64,000 bases of DNA, taken from positions 826,302,896 through 826,366,895 of the forward strand of contig NC_081414.1 of NCBI RefSeq assembly GCF_030272615.1. Reading direction: 5' to 3'. This document shows, in pieces, positions 33,009 through 44,960 of the stretch. The notes under the pieces were generated by a model that ran no database searches, was not told the origin of the DNA, and saw nothing but the letters and a program-made list of their open reading frames with translations. Position 1 is the first letter of the stretch; each line of letters opens with the position of its first letter. Source of the stretch: Cryptomeria japonica (Eukaryota; Streptophyta; Pinopsida; Cupressales; Cupressaceae). A program made the position numbers and the translations under genes.

Positions 33009-33965
33009 ATGATGAAGAGGGAAGGTCCTAAGTTCAATAGAGATAACTTTAAGATATGGAAGGATAGAATGAAGATTTACATCAAGAGTATGGGTGCCCA
33101 ACACTAGAGCTATGTTGAGAATGCCTATGTGACTTCCACTAGCACTCTAACTGATGATCAAAAGAGAGAGATTTAGGAAAATGGGCAAGTCATGGAAGCC
33201 CTTATCAGAAATCTGTCAGATATTGAGTTTATTGATGTACAAGACAAGGACACACCTAAGGATGTATGGTATGCACTGAAAAACATATATGGTGGTGATG
33301 AGCATGTAAATCAAGCTAAGGAAGAAAGCCTTAGAGGTAAATTTGAGAATATGATGATGGTTGAAGGTGAGACCATTCAACAGTATGGCATTAGGATTAA
33401 GAATGTGGTTGTTGATATCAAAAGAATTGGTGGAACTATTGATGATACCACTATTGTTAGTAAGGTCCTTAGATCATTGTTACCAATCTATGCAATCAGA
33501 GTTGCTGCTATCCAGGAACTAAGGTCTATTGATAAAACCAAGGTATCCTTAGGTTCTACCATTGCAAATTTAACTATAAATGAGTTGAATAGCTATGATG
33601 GTAGTGTTCAAAAGACTAAGTCATCCTTTAAAGAACCTACTGTACCATCCAAAAAAACAAAATAAACTAGTACTAGCTATGAATCCAGACAATGCAGATA
33701 TATGGATGATGAAGAGATTTTGATGGATTTCGAAGCTCTTCTTGATAAAAGACTTTCGAAGGGAACTGGAAAATATAGAGGTAAACTTCCTTTGAAATGT
33801 TTTTCCTACAATAAGATAGGACATATAGCTGTTAATTGTCCTAATAATGACAATAAGGATAAACCAGAGAGGTTTGGAAAGTATAAAGGAGGAAATAGAA
33901 GAAATTGTCTAGTTGTTGTGGATGAAGGTGTCATTGATGAAGAATTAGAGGATGAAGAAAATTAA
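33009..33965 (+). pseudogene. Element C gag
   Basis: Starts MMKREGPKFNRDNFKIWKD at 33009. The gag domain includes DTPKDVWYALKNIYGG and VSKVLRSLLPIYAIRVAA. The zinc knuckle reads CFSYNKIGHIAVNC, with Tyr in place of the second Cys. Stops are at about 33105 (TAG), 33174 (TAG) and 33663 (TAA); a frame change lies between 33665 and 33702. Similar to the gag of G. Confidence 0.85.
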
Positions 33966-34256
33966 GACATAGTGTTTGTAGTAGTAAAGGAAGAAGTGTC
34001 AGACAAGAAAGCTCTTGTCTCTCACATTGACAACTCTAATGAGTGGATAATTGCTAGTGGTTGTTCTCATGACATGACTGGTGACTGGAGAAAGTTTTTG
34101 TCTCTGGAGGAATATGATGGAGGTGTTGTCAGATTTGGCAACGATGCACCATGCTTGGTGAAAGGTAAAGGATCCATCTCAATGAATGGAAAGAGTAGTG
34201 TAGATGATGTCTACTTGGTAGAAGGTCTTAAGCATAACCTATTGATTTTTTCTTAG
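33966..34256 (+). pseudogene. Element C protease
   Basis: Reads NEWIIASGCSHDMTGDWRKF, where relatives such as G have DSG; the catalytic Asp is Ala here (GCT). The remainder matches copia protease (VRFGNDAPCLVKGKGSI, VEGLKHNLLIFS). It would be inactive even if translated. Confidence 0.85.
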
Positions 34257-35450
34257 ATGAATGACAAAGGATTAGTTCTGGAATTCAAAGGTGGAATTTG
34301 CAATATAATTGGGAAGAGTGGTGAAGTTATTGCGACCGGTAAGCAGACCAGAGGTAACCTATTTTAGTTGAATGCCAAGATAAGTTGGTGTCTAATGGCT
34401 AAGTTTGATGGCAGTTGGATATGACATAGGAGACTTTGTCATATGAACTTTGACAATATTGTTAAAGCCAGTAAGATCAAGGCGGTAAGAGGATTACTTT
34501 TGCTGAACAAACCTGAGAATTCTTTGTGCAGAGAATGTCAACTTGGGAAGATCTCTTCCTTAACTTTTAAAGGTAAGTCTTTCTCAGCAGAAAATTTACA
34601 TGATCTTGTGCATATTGATTTGTGTGGTCTTATGAAAACTAGAAGTATGAAAACTAGAAGTATTCAGGGAGATAGGTATTTTATGATTCCTACTGATGAC
34701 TGCTCAAGAACGATGTGGGTCACATTCTTGAAAGACAAGTCTAAAGCATTTGGAAAATTCAAAGCTTTCAGAGCAATAGTAGAGAAAGAAAGTGGTAAAA
34801 AGGTAAAATGTCTGAGAACTGATCAAGGAGGAGAATTCACTTCTGATGAATTCAATAAGTGTTGAGAAGATAACGGTATCAAGAGACAGTTGTCTGCCCC
34901 AAGGAAACCACAATAGAATGGCATAGAAAAAAGAAATAACAAGACTGTAGCTAAAGCGGCTAGAATAATGTTGATCCAAGGAAAGGTTGCTCACACTTTT
35001 TGGAGAGAAGTGGTGAGCACTGCAATCTATACTATGAACCGGGTACTTATCAAGAAAGGTAAAGATAAAACCCCTTATGAGTATTGGACCAGGAAAACTC
35101 CCACTGTGAGTTACTTTAAAGTGTTTGGTAGTAAGTTCTATATCAAGAGAGGTGAACATTTGAGAAAATTTGATGCAAAATGTGATGAAGGAATATTTCG
35201 GGGATATTCCACTAAGAGAAATGCTCTCAAGTGCTACAACAATAGAACTCAAAAAATTGTTGAAAGTATCAACTTCAAGGTTGATGAATCTCTTGAGGAA
35301 CCTAAGGAAACAAGCAGCGAAGAAGTGGAAGATGAACTGAATATAGCCTTCTGGGAACCAGTTAAGAAAGAAACTTGTAAAGATCTCAGTGTTCCTGTAC
35401 CGATAGAAGTTGCAGTGAGAGAAGAAGAAGTAAAGGATAAGAAGAAAAGA
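34257..35450 (+). pseudogene. Element C integrase
   Basis: Zinc region: LCHMNFDNIVKASKIKAV and CRECQLGK. Core: HIDLCGL (Asp), LRTDQGGEFTSDEF (Asp), NGIEKRNNKT (Glu kept, one residue shorter than usual). C-terminal block: FGSKFYIKRGEHLRKFD and GIFRGYS. A 15-bp tandem duplication at 34632-34661 repeats MKTRS. Stops include TGA at about 34863 and TAG at about 34914. Confidence 0.85.
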
Positions 35451-35482
35451 TAGCACACCATGCTAGAATCATTCCTAGATAT

Positions 35483-35655
35483 GTGAAGCTGCATCATGAT
35501 CCGAAGCAAATCATAGGAGATAAAGATGTAGGGATACTCACAAGAAGAAAAGTGAAAGAAAACTCTTGCATGATTTCTGAATTTGAACACAAAACTTCAA
35601 GAGAAGCTCTTACAGATGAAGACTGGATTAAAGCAATCGAAGAGGAGTTAGACCA
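35483..35655 (+). pseudogene. Element C integrase-RT connector, left of solo LTR K
   Basis: KLHHDPKQIIGDKDVGIL, then REALTDEDWIKAIEEELDH, the standard start of copia RT. The frame is interrupted by K after GACCA and continues at 37195. Confidence 0.8.
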
Positions 35656-37194
35656 TGTTGGCATTATGTGAATCACTATGAGGACATGATGACATTGTAC
35701 ATTGTCATTGATGTCAATATGTTGTAGATCAGAGAACTGGTATGAGGACATGATGACATTGTATGTTGTCATTGATGTCAATATACTGCAGATCAGAGAA
35801 TGGTATGTTACCAAGAACCGATATATGTGAGATTCGGTATAACATTGTGAACCGGTATATGTGCCAAAGTGAAGTGGCGTGTTTGTTCAAGGTGAACTGA
35901 CATGTTGTTATGGGAACTGGTACATGGAAGATTTGTATGACTACCGGTTGGTAGTCTCAACTTCAGGGTTTCTGGTTGAAGTGCTTCAAGCTTGTGTGAC
36001 TCAACTGGTGACTTTGTGTGATGAGTTAGTATTGTAACGCAGAACAGATCATGTTGCCACATCAGTCCTGTGCGCGTGAAGGATCTTGCATGAAGGACAT
36101 TGTTCCTATCTACCTCAAGAATGCGTGAAGTCTATAAACGGTGATAATGCATGATGGGTTATCAGCCACCATGAAAGTGGTGGAGAATGAATGATGGAGA
36201 ATGTCTTAAGATCGGTACAAGATGGTTGGATTTAATGTAATATGCTCAACGGTCAAGATTGAACCATTTGAAGTGCTTAACCTAAAAAGTTTACGGTTCA
36301 GGGTTTATGCTATCGACCTATCTGTTTCCTATAAGGTTGATGTTGTGTTTCTTTCTAAAGTTGTTGGCAAATTGTGTGTGTGTATCTAAGTGCAGAGATA
36401 CGTGATTCTCGCTGGACCTAATAAGAGGATTGATGCTTGCATAGTGTGTGTGTAGAAGGAAGGAACTAAAGTGGATCTCCATTGGAATTGAGTGTTGTTA
36501 CCAGATCATTTTAATACCTGTTGATCTCTAACCACCTCAACAGTTGGGAAATCCCTTAACTGGGTAGCTTTAACTAGCTTACTGTAAATCCTTTAACAGG
36601 GTGACTTAAATTCATTGAGTTCTTTAAATCCTCTAACAAGGTTTAACCCTTAACCAAGTATCTTTGCCATCCCTTAACCGGGTGATCCCTAGCAGGATCA
36701 GTTCCTAATAGAACCTATTCTATCAGTCTTTGACCAGATAAGGCTCCTAATAGAGCGAACCTCTAAAGAGTTCAAAATAGCTTGTGGGTATTCATCCCCA
36801 CCATGGCTATTCCCAGTTGGGTTTCCACGTGAAAAATCTGTAAGTCATGTGTGATGTTTTTCATGTGATGGTTTAAGTGATTTGTGTCTAAAGGTAAATC
36901 ATGTTGAACTAGTTGTTTATGTATGCTTGATGATAGATTACATGTTCATGTACTAGGGTGAAATGGAAATGAAGTATTAGATTATATGGAAAGATAAGTG
37001 TCAACCGGTTTATGCTTGTCTCAGCTATTCTGGGTTCTTTCACTTGTACTCTATTTAAGATCGGTGTTACTGTTTGTCTGCCAAAGCATAGTGTTTGTTG
37101 ACTAACCAGTTTTAGGAAAGTGTTTTTGCCTGTACTGATTCACCACCCCCTCTCAGTACTGGTTTGGTACTAACTTTTTATCATTGAGTTATCA
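35656..37194 (+). repeat. Solo LTR K inserted in element C
   Basis: Starts TGTTGGCATTATGTG and ends GAGTTATCA, 1,539 bp, flanked by the perfect duplication GACCA (35651-35655, 37195-37199). It has no internal domain, so it arose by LTR-LTR recombination. Its inner part resembles the LTR of C (GTGGGTATTCATCCCCACC, GGGTTTCCACGTGAAAAATC). It contains a 64-bp tandem duplication near its start. Confidence 0.9.
35681..35807 (+). repeat. 64-bp tandem duplication inside K
   Basis: Units at 35681 and 35745 share AGGACATGATGACATTGTA, GTCATTGATGTCAATAT and GATCAGAGAA with a few substitutions. Confidence 0.8.
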
Positions 37195-37301
37195 GACCAG
37201 ATAGAAAAGAATGGGACATGGTTTTTGGTGCCTAGACCGGAACATAAAAATGTCATAGGTACCAAATGGGTCTTCAAGAATAAGCTAAATAAAGAAGTCA
37301 C
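37195..37301 (+). pseudogene. Element C RT fragment between K and E
   Basis: Encodes IEKNGTWFLVPRPEHKNVIG and TKWVFKNKLN, the copia RT N-terminal block. It joins in phase to 35655 on the left and to 43607 on the right. Confidence 0.88.
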
Positions 37302-38242
37302 TGTTGTCCTCAAAATCTGATTCCCTTTAACATCCTTAAAATAATATGATTGAACTCAGTACAGAATAGACCTCAAAGATAAGGAAATTCTCAAGACAAC
37401 ATATGACAAGGTTTGATTGAACCTTCTACACTTCAGACTTACTCAGAGCTCAGGTGGGTATACCTATGTGAATTAAATTCACACTTTCAAACATAAACCC
37501 ACAGCAAACCAGTCCAGGAAACAAATGGATATATTCACCTTGAAATTAACTGAAAACAAAAGAATGGAAATTATACTTAAATTCAGCATTTCGATCAACA
37601 AAACATGCAATAAACAACTTCAATCAATACCAGTGCCTTATCCAAGGTCACAGAGTCGTCTAAACTCAGATAATACTCCTCAAACAAAATATCTTTATAC
37701 ATCACATTGGCTTGGTTTCTATTAATCCTTGTATATGCTTGACACCTATAAGAATTTATGCAATCCAAATTAAACTATGATCATCAAGATTAAAAGTCTC
37801 TTCCAAAGAGTTTACTGGCATGAATGATCCATGCATCTTTAATTTCTCTCCTAAAGAGAAAAGCTAGCGAACACTTCTACTGAAAATTGCCTTACAATCC
37901 CATTCAAACAAAATAACCCTGGATTATTCAGAATGAAAACAGTAAAAAAATTGTAAACACACTTGAAGACGACACAAAGCTTCACTCAAAACCGATGATC
38001 TATATGTTGATATTAAGTTTAGAAAAATATTACAAGAAGTTTTTGAATATTCTCCATTAGACTTAGAAAAGCTCAGATAAATTTCTGCAGCATTTTCTTG
38101 CAATTCTTTGCAATCCTCTTTCCTCTAGTCCTCGTATCCATTTCTAACAACATGGATGCACAAAGCTTCGGACTTTTCGAGAAGATTTTGTTACAATCAT
38201 TTCTTTCAAAACAAAGAAGTTACAAGCCTTTCACAAAAATAG
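37302..38242. other. Non-coding left flank of E
   Basis: About 940 bp, AT-rich, downstream of the large minus-strand frame. No gene or clear terminal repeat recognised. Confidence 0.5.
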
Positions 38243-41200
38243 TTACAAGTTCTTTTCAACCTCTACAGCTTCTTCAACAGGCTGTTTGGTTGCAATCTCT
38301 TCTATCTTTTCAGGGACGCTCTCCAACCGTTCTGGATCATGGGTGGCATATTTTGTTGTCCACTCATCATACACATCTTCTATTGGCCATGAGAAATTAA
38401 TCACTCTATCCATAGCCTTGGTCAACTTTTTCCAAGAGTTTCTCATTTTGTTGACTTCTGAATTGAGAAAACCATAATGTGACTTAATTTTCTCTATCTC
38501 TTGTATTGTCAAAACAAAGAAAGAAGCATCATCTAGATCAATAATTCCCTTAATTCTTGCTGACAGCTTCACTTCTACCTCCTTAAGCCACATTTGTTTG
38601 TCCTTCAGTTGATCTGGGCTAGCAAAAACTCCTGGGAGCAACTCAAAAACTTCATCAACATATTCCTTTCTGCACAAATTAACTTTCCTATCAACATTAT
38701 CCACCCCTACCGCTAATTGTACTAAATCTTTAGTGATGTTAGAAGTGGATCTAATGATACGATTGGCCCTTGCTTCATCACAAGATACACACATAAACTC
38801 TAAATCTTGCTCCCTAGGCCTCCATTTGTCAAAAATAGATGTCAAAATGGCCTTGTCTCCCCTGAACTCATTCCATATATCCAAAATTTTACCTACATTG
38901 TTGTAGAGCAATGAGGCATTCATCGTATCTGCAAAACTGAAAATTGTAGCCCTTACTATCTCCTCATACTTCTTTGCATATAAGGCCTGAGCTTGTTTTA
39001 AAATTTCTAATTCTTGAGGAGTAATCTCAATCATATGAGAGCCGGAGGGTGCTGGAGATGGTGGAAATTCAATGATAGGGCTAGTAGGGGGAGGTCTTGG
39101 AGGAGAAGAGAAAATCATCAGTGTTGAAGCCTCACCTTGATGGTATTGTCCAATCAACTAGCTCTGTAGCTTATCAATGATGTTATCCTTACCTCTTACC
39201 TCCTCCTTAGCACTTTTATAGGCCTTCAAAATTGTTTCCAATTTGACTTGGAGGATCTCTTTCTCTTTGGCTTCCTTTTCTGCTACTGCAACACTAAATT
39301 TTGCAGTCTCTAGCACAGTACTAGCAGCTTCCACTACCCCTGTACTCTACACTCTTTTCACCATCATCCCACCAAGGTAACTTGACCCTGGGGTGTCTTT
39401 GCTTTTGTTACCCTCATTTCTCTTGAGAGACCACATGATGAGTGCAGCATTATCCTTACTGAAGGTAATTCCCTCCATGGGTTTGGTCTCCTTCCTCACT
39501 ACATCTAGTACCGGGGCATCTGCTATATCCCACTTGGGTAAAATAAGCACTCCAGCTTGTGCCACCATATTTCTCCCTTGCTCAGGGGTGATGGTTTTGA
39601 ACTCTTCCATCATCTCTTGCTTTATTTCCTCTTCTACCAGGGCTGGATCTTTATTAGGCTGCTCACCTTTTCTCTTTTCACATCTAGCATTACATTTATC
39701 TATGTTCTATTTCCATATAAACTGCATAAATGCTTCTGATGTGACAAAATTGTTGTCAGCTAAGAAGGCATTACTTGCCTTCTTTATCTTAGGATCCCAC
39801 TCCTGGCCTTTTAGTTCAGTGGTGGTAATGTCCATTTCAGCAGCAAGGGGTTCTTCTAGCATTCCTTCTTCCACTTCATCATAAGTGTAGGCAATTTCCC
39901 CTAGACTGCCTAACTGTAGGAGTTGCTCAGCTGCTGCTTGCTCATCTCCTATCTGGATAGGGGATTGGGATGGAGAATACAAAGGTGCATCCGATTGTAC
40001 TTCTTTCCCTACCCTTTGCTTCTTTGGGCTCTCTCGGATGTCAATGACATCTTGTATCTTCCTCTTTCCTTTAGAGGTAGAGGGCTCCCCTGTTGTACGC
40101 ATCAGCACATTGTAACTAGATTTCTTGTGTAGTGTATAATCACCAGGAGGGATTGCTTTGCTGGAAGCTGACCTACTTAGGATCATTCTCACCTTTTCAG
40201 GGTTGCTTTTGATTATAGCTTCCCTCTTCTCCTTTAGGGTCTGCATCACATCTTCAAAGAAAACAATTAAAAACTTTATTTTCTCTTGTAGAGGGAAAAA
40301 GCTAGACAATGGGTCATAGCTGGCATCAAACTGATGCACAAAATCCAAGGCTTTCTTATAAGCCACCCATTTCTCTTTCCTCAGCTCCTGCTCATCTATA
40401 TCAAACTCATTTCTGATGAGGTCTTCAAGAAACTGAAATTGATGGGGCCTACCTCTGCATGCTGCTTTCTTTCTAAACATGTCGTTGAAGAATTCTTTTG
40501 GATCAACACACCTAGACACTGCAGTGGACAAATGATAAGGCTTGAGAAGATCCTCAAAGCAATTCCAACCTCCCTTTGTTATTACAAACTGGTGGGCTAT
40601 GGTAGCTGCAGGGAAAATAGTCCCTTTACCCCTGCCTGTCAACTCTGCCTCTTGTACACCACCAATTTGTCTAAGGATCTCTGCAATTCCCACTTTGAGA
40701 GGGACCTGGTAAGGTAGCAAGAATGGGGTGCCTCTAAAACCAAACACTCTGAAGACTGTCGAGACTGGATACAAATAAATGTCACCCCAATTGTGAACAA
40801 TTTTTATGTTCTCTGCGAATTCTTTTGGTCTTATAAATTCCAAAAGAACCTTGGGGGTTCTTGGGTTCTCTGAGTAGAGGAGAGTCCTGATCTTGGATGC
40901 AAAGTATTTGTCAAACTTCAAGAAACTAGTATCCTCCCTATCCCATGACAACACAGTACTCCATAATTGTACTGGCATCTTTTCTCCTTCTTTCTCTTTG
41001 ACAATGTCCAGTCCACTAGCAAAGTAATCACCATCTTTGAAAAGAAATAGATGCATCAGGAGTGAGTACCATCCAAAAGGCCTATCCACCTTTCCATTCT
41101 TTTTTCCTTTTAAGCCTCCATGGATAGCATCAGCAATGAAAGAAGCATAATCAGATGTAATTGCAAGAGAAGGATTCAAAATCTGAGCAATCATTAACAG

Positions 41201-41902
41201 GTAGTGATTCGGCATATTTGCTTCAGCATCTTCATTTGCTTCATCATCTTCTCCCAAAACATGGAAAAGTTCCCAATACATTCCCTTAGCCCTAAGGGTG
41301 AACATACTCAATGAAAAGGGCTCTTCTGTGTTGGGTCCTACAACTGTCAACCCACCTATCTTCGCAAAAAATTCCTTGAGTGGCCCATTCCTGAGATGAT
41401 TTCTCTGTGCATTATAAATTTGAGCTAGTGATTTGAAATTTATGGGCTCTACAAAATTGGTGAACTCATTAAGCCCAAAAGCATTCCTGAATTCTTCAGC
41501 ATTAATCTCAATAAGGGTTTTTCCATTTATATCCCGAATGCTTCTTGTGATTAGATCATAGTTGAGTGCAATTTGGGTCAACAAATCTATGTCCATAAAT
41601 ACCCCTGGGACTACCAACTTCCCAACATCTAATTCCTAAATACTATTTTTCGGGGCCATAGAATTTCTCATTCCAAATCCAATCTTAAATAACCCCAACC
41701 CAGACAAGCCAACCTGTGGGTCTCTCAACCAGTTACCCCTATCATATAGTCCTTCTCCTATCTTTAAACGGGGAGCTCTAGGCACTAATTCTTTTGGCTT
41801 TGATGCCTTATTAGTTGACAACGTCAACTATTCAAGAAAACCATCACAGACACTTCTTTCTGAATAATTGACTTTGCCAGAAAATTCTCTTTTAGGAGCC
41901 AT
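38243..41902 (-). pseudogene. Insertion E extra ORF, 1,220 codons with five TAG stops
   Basis: One frame from ATG 41902 (MAPKREFSGKVNYSER) to TAA at 38243, without a frameshift. Internal stops are all TAG: 41828, 41636, 39707, 39347 and 39158. Seen in order: an N-terminal globular part (GLYDRGNWLRDPQVGLSGLG; INAEEFRNAFGLNEFTNF), a hydrophobic block near codon 230 (GWYSLLMHLFLFKDGDYF), a basic Ser-rich patch (SKGKRKIQDVIDI), a likely coiled coil (39160-39345 reads Lys/Glu/Ala-rich), a proline-rich hinge (SSPPRPPPTSP), and a helical Lys/Glu-rich C-terminus. No polymerase, protease or integrase motif. Its layout resembles the frame downstream of integrase in J, so it may be an extra or envelope-position gypsy protein. 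I do not know its function. Confidence 0.7.
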
Positions 41903-43606
41903 TTAAAAAATGTAAGAAATGAATACTGCTCCTAAATACTTCTGTGACGAATCAATATCTTATCTGAAACACACCACACAGGAATTGCTTCACAAGAGTA
42001 CAAGAAAACCTATTCTTAACTTGAAGGAATTTTCTCTGCAACTGAACTGACTTGCTATATACCTAAAGAAAATAGCTCTACATCTGCTCCTCTACAAAAA
42101 TTCTTTAAAATATATCTTCACCCGGTTGATGGGAAATCATATATTGTACTCAGGGTCTTCTACAACATTGATTCCGCATGCTTCGGTCATTCCTTCAAAA
42201 TTGAATTCATAGGAGAATTCGTATTTTTTGCTCCAATGGGTCACAACGTTCTTGCAAGTCTTTCTTTTTGCTCTTTTGCAACTTCGCGAAGCATAAATAT
42301 CGGGCAGCTTGGTCTTGTGAAATAGTGTCGACCATCTGATCAAAAGAAACTTGATCGACTGTTATACTAACTAACAGCTTTGGCTCTGCGCTGGGTCCCA
42401 CTTCTCTATTGGCTACATGCTACCACATGGCACTCAACCACTGGCCTTGAAATACCTTTCGCATTTGACTCAACGCTAGCCGTGTATCTTTCTCTTATAC
42501 CGCCGGTTCCACCTTGGCAGGCCCACAGCTTTCTTCTAAGACCACGTGCCCCTGGACACGTTGCCATCCATCACAACACATGGATGGTTCTCGTTCACTC
42601 TCGCTATTTCATAGGGTATAAAGCACGAGCATCTTACCCTTGTGAAATAATGTCGTCCCTCATATCATTTTTTAGTTGATCGGTTTCAACCATCTGAATA
42701 GGCTCCGGGAGGGGTGGGCCCTTTGACTCACTTTGAACACTTGGCGTCCAGTCACCTTCAAAGTTGACACGTCGCTTTTCCATGACACATGGATAGTTCT
42801 CGTTCACTCTTGCTATTTCGCAGGGTATAAAGCACGAGCATCTTGCCCTTGTGAAATAGCGCCATCCATCAGATCATTTTTTAGTTGATCGGCTTTTAAC
42901 CATCTGAATAGACTTTATGAGGGGTGGGCCCTCTGACTCAACTTCGAACACCTGGTGTCCAGTCACCTTCAGAGTTGACACGTTGTTTTTTCATTTGCTG
43001 AGAGAAAGCACTAGGCTCCAATTAATTCTTGACACTTGTATTCGCCAGGTCATCTCCTAACTTGCGACCTGACTCACCTCTGGGGCCCGCCTTTTAACTT
43101 TTAATCCCGACCTGCTGACTGTTGTGACTTATGCCGCGTGCCGCCATTTTACTTGCTCTCATCAACCAGCTAGACCGCCTAGGTGGCATGCCATGTCATT
43201 TTTGCAACTTTGCTGGTTTTAAACTATGCACAACTTCGCCTAGTGAAATAGCAAAAGTCGTAGATCCATCCGCGAGATGCGCACTAGTTACTGGGCCCGA
43301 CAACTTTAGGAGGAATACACATAAGGCATAAATTTTTTGTGATTAATTAACATGACCACCTAGGCAAAAACAAGGGGGGGACACTTCCTATGATCCCATG
43401 AACCATTACTTAAGTGGATAAAGTAACGAAAGAATAGAAACCAGAGGGTTTTAAACAAACATTAGGCGATTTAAAATCAAAAACCCTAAAGCCTCAAGAC
43501 CCTACATAGAAGCTGAAGCAATTGAAAAATGTGCCTTACTCAAAATTTCAAAAAAACCATAGCTAATTATGATAAAAGAAAAACCCATTTTTAATCAGTG
43601 ATAACA
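41903..43606. other. Non-coding right flank of E
   Basis: About 1.7 kb upstream of the large frame. It includes a 209-bp tandem duplication (42576-42993), a diverged third unit around 42290-42350 (GTGAAATAGTGTCGACC) and a GC-richer stretch to 43330. No gene recognised. Confidence 0.5.
42576..42993. repeat. 209-bp tandem duplication
   Basis: Unit 1 starts at 42576 and unit 2 at 42785. Shared blocks include GTTCTCGTTCACTC, GGGTATAAAGCACGAGCATC, CATTTTTTAGTTGATCGG and GTCCAGTCACCTTCA. Copies differ by scattered substitutions and small indels. Confidence 0.85.
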
Positions 43607-44960
43607 GTCACAGTTGTAAGAAACAAGGCTAGGCTTGTATGCAAGGGATACGCTCAGGAGGAGGGAGAAGACTATGGAGAAACCTTTTCTCTTGTGGATA
43701 GACTAGAAGGTGTTTGAATGCTACTTGCATTTGCATCATTTAAGGGATTTAAGGTTTATCAGATGGATATGAAGTATTCTTTTCTAAATGGAATCCTAGA
43801 AGAGGAAGTGTATATAGAGGAACCAGAAGGGTTTGCTCTATTAGAAGATAGTGACATGGTGTGTAGGTTATGCAAATCCCTGTATGGACTGAAACATGCA
43901 CCTAGGGCATGGTATGAAAGACTACACTCTCATCTTGTGAAGATTGGATTTCAGAGAACAAGTGAAGATAGCAACATCTACTTGAAATCAGAAGGTGATC
44001 AGATTATGATTTGTGAAGTGTTTGTGGATGACATAATCTTTGGAGGAGATGATAAAATGAGTCATGCGTTTGCAGAACAAATGAAGAAAGAGTTTGAGAT
44101 GTCTTTGATAGGAGAAATAAATTTCTTTATTGGTTTACAAATTCAACAAATGAAAGAGGGTATTTTTATTACCCAGTCCAAGTATGTCAAAGAGGTATTG
44201 AAGACTTTTGGCATGGAGGAAAGCAAACCAGTTGGTACACCGATGGTGAGTGGTTGTAAACTGATCAAGGAAGATGATTCAACACCGGTGAATGAAAAAG
44301 AGTATCGATCAATGATCAGTAAGCTGCACTATGTGGTGCATAGCAAACTAGATATTGCTCATGCAATAGGCATAGTAGCTCATTTTCAGAAATGTTCAAA
44401 AGAAACTCACTTGGTAGTGGTGAAAAGGATTCTTAGATATCTGAAAGGAATAGTTTATTATGGATTGTGGTATCCATATAATGGTGACTATAATCTCAAG
44501 GTATATACTGATGCCGATTGGGCAGGTAATGTGGATGACTAAAAGAGCACAACTAGTGGAGCATTCTTTCTCAGAGGAAGATTAGTATCATGGACAAGTA
44601 AGAAGCAGAGCTATATTTCCCAATCTATAGCTGAAGCAAAATATGTGGTAGCATTTATGAACTGCACTCAAGCAATTTGGATGAAGCATGTATTGGAAGG
44701 TTTCAAAGTACCTGTATCTGAACCGGTGAATATATTTTGTGATAACACAAGTGCAATAAATATTTCCAAGAATCTGGTATTCCATACTATAACTAAGCAC
44801 ATTGAACTTAAATATCACTTTTTGAGGGAAAAAGTTTAGAATAAGGAGGTTGTACTACAACATGTTTCCAGTAAGGAGCAGCTAGCAGATATATTCGCTT
44901 AGCCCTTATTGAAGACTACATTTACCTATTTGAGAGGTGAATTAGGGGTTTTGCCCCATC
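43607..44960 (+). pseudogene. Element C reverse transcriptase and RNase H, right of E
   Basis: RT: RNKARLVCKGYAQEEGEDYG, YQMDMKYSFLNGILEEEVYI, YGLKHAPRAWYERL and VFVDDIIFGGDD with catalytic VDD intact. RNase H: YTDADWAGNVDD, then a TAA, KSTTSGAFF, SWTSKKQSYISQS, AEAKYVVA and DNTSAINISKN, then KEQLADIFA and a TAG. Stops at about 43716 (TGA), 44540 (TAA), 44837 (TAG) and 44899 (TAG). Nearly complete copia RT-RNase H. Confidence 0.9.

Larger units (their letters stand above)
37302..43606 (-). mobile_element. Insertion E: unclassified element with one giant reading frame
   Basis: 6,305 bp with TG/CA ends: starts TGTTGTCCTC, ends TGATAACA, giving a 7-bp imperfect terminal inversion (TGTTRTC), and a perfect 5-bp duplication GTCAC (37297-37301, 43607-43611). 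The host RT frame of C reads through when E is removed. These ends fit an LTR element, yet I find no LTR pair, primer-binding site or pol by eye. The only coding content is the minus-strand frame 41902-38243. Orientation is taken from that frame and is uncertain. Confidence 0.75.

Noticed and set aside
34704-35456. 250-codon minus-strand frame
   Set aside because: It lies exactly opposite the element C integrase, whose motifs are clear on the plus strand.
39393-40717. Several plus-strand frames of 60-163 codons
   Set aside because: They are antisense shadows of the E frame on the minus strand.
37302-43606. Classifying E as a CACTA, hAT or Mutator DNA transposon
   Set aside because: The duplication is 5 bp, ends do not match those families, and no transposase motif is seen.
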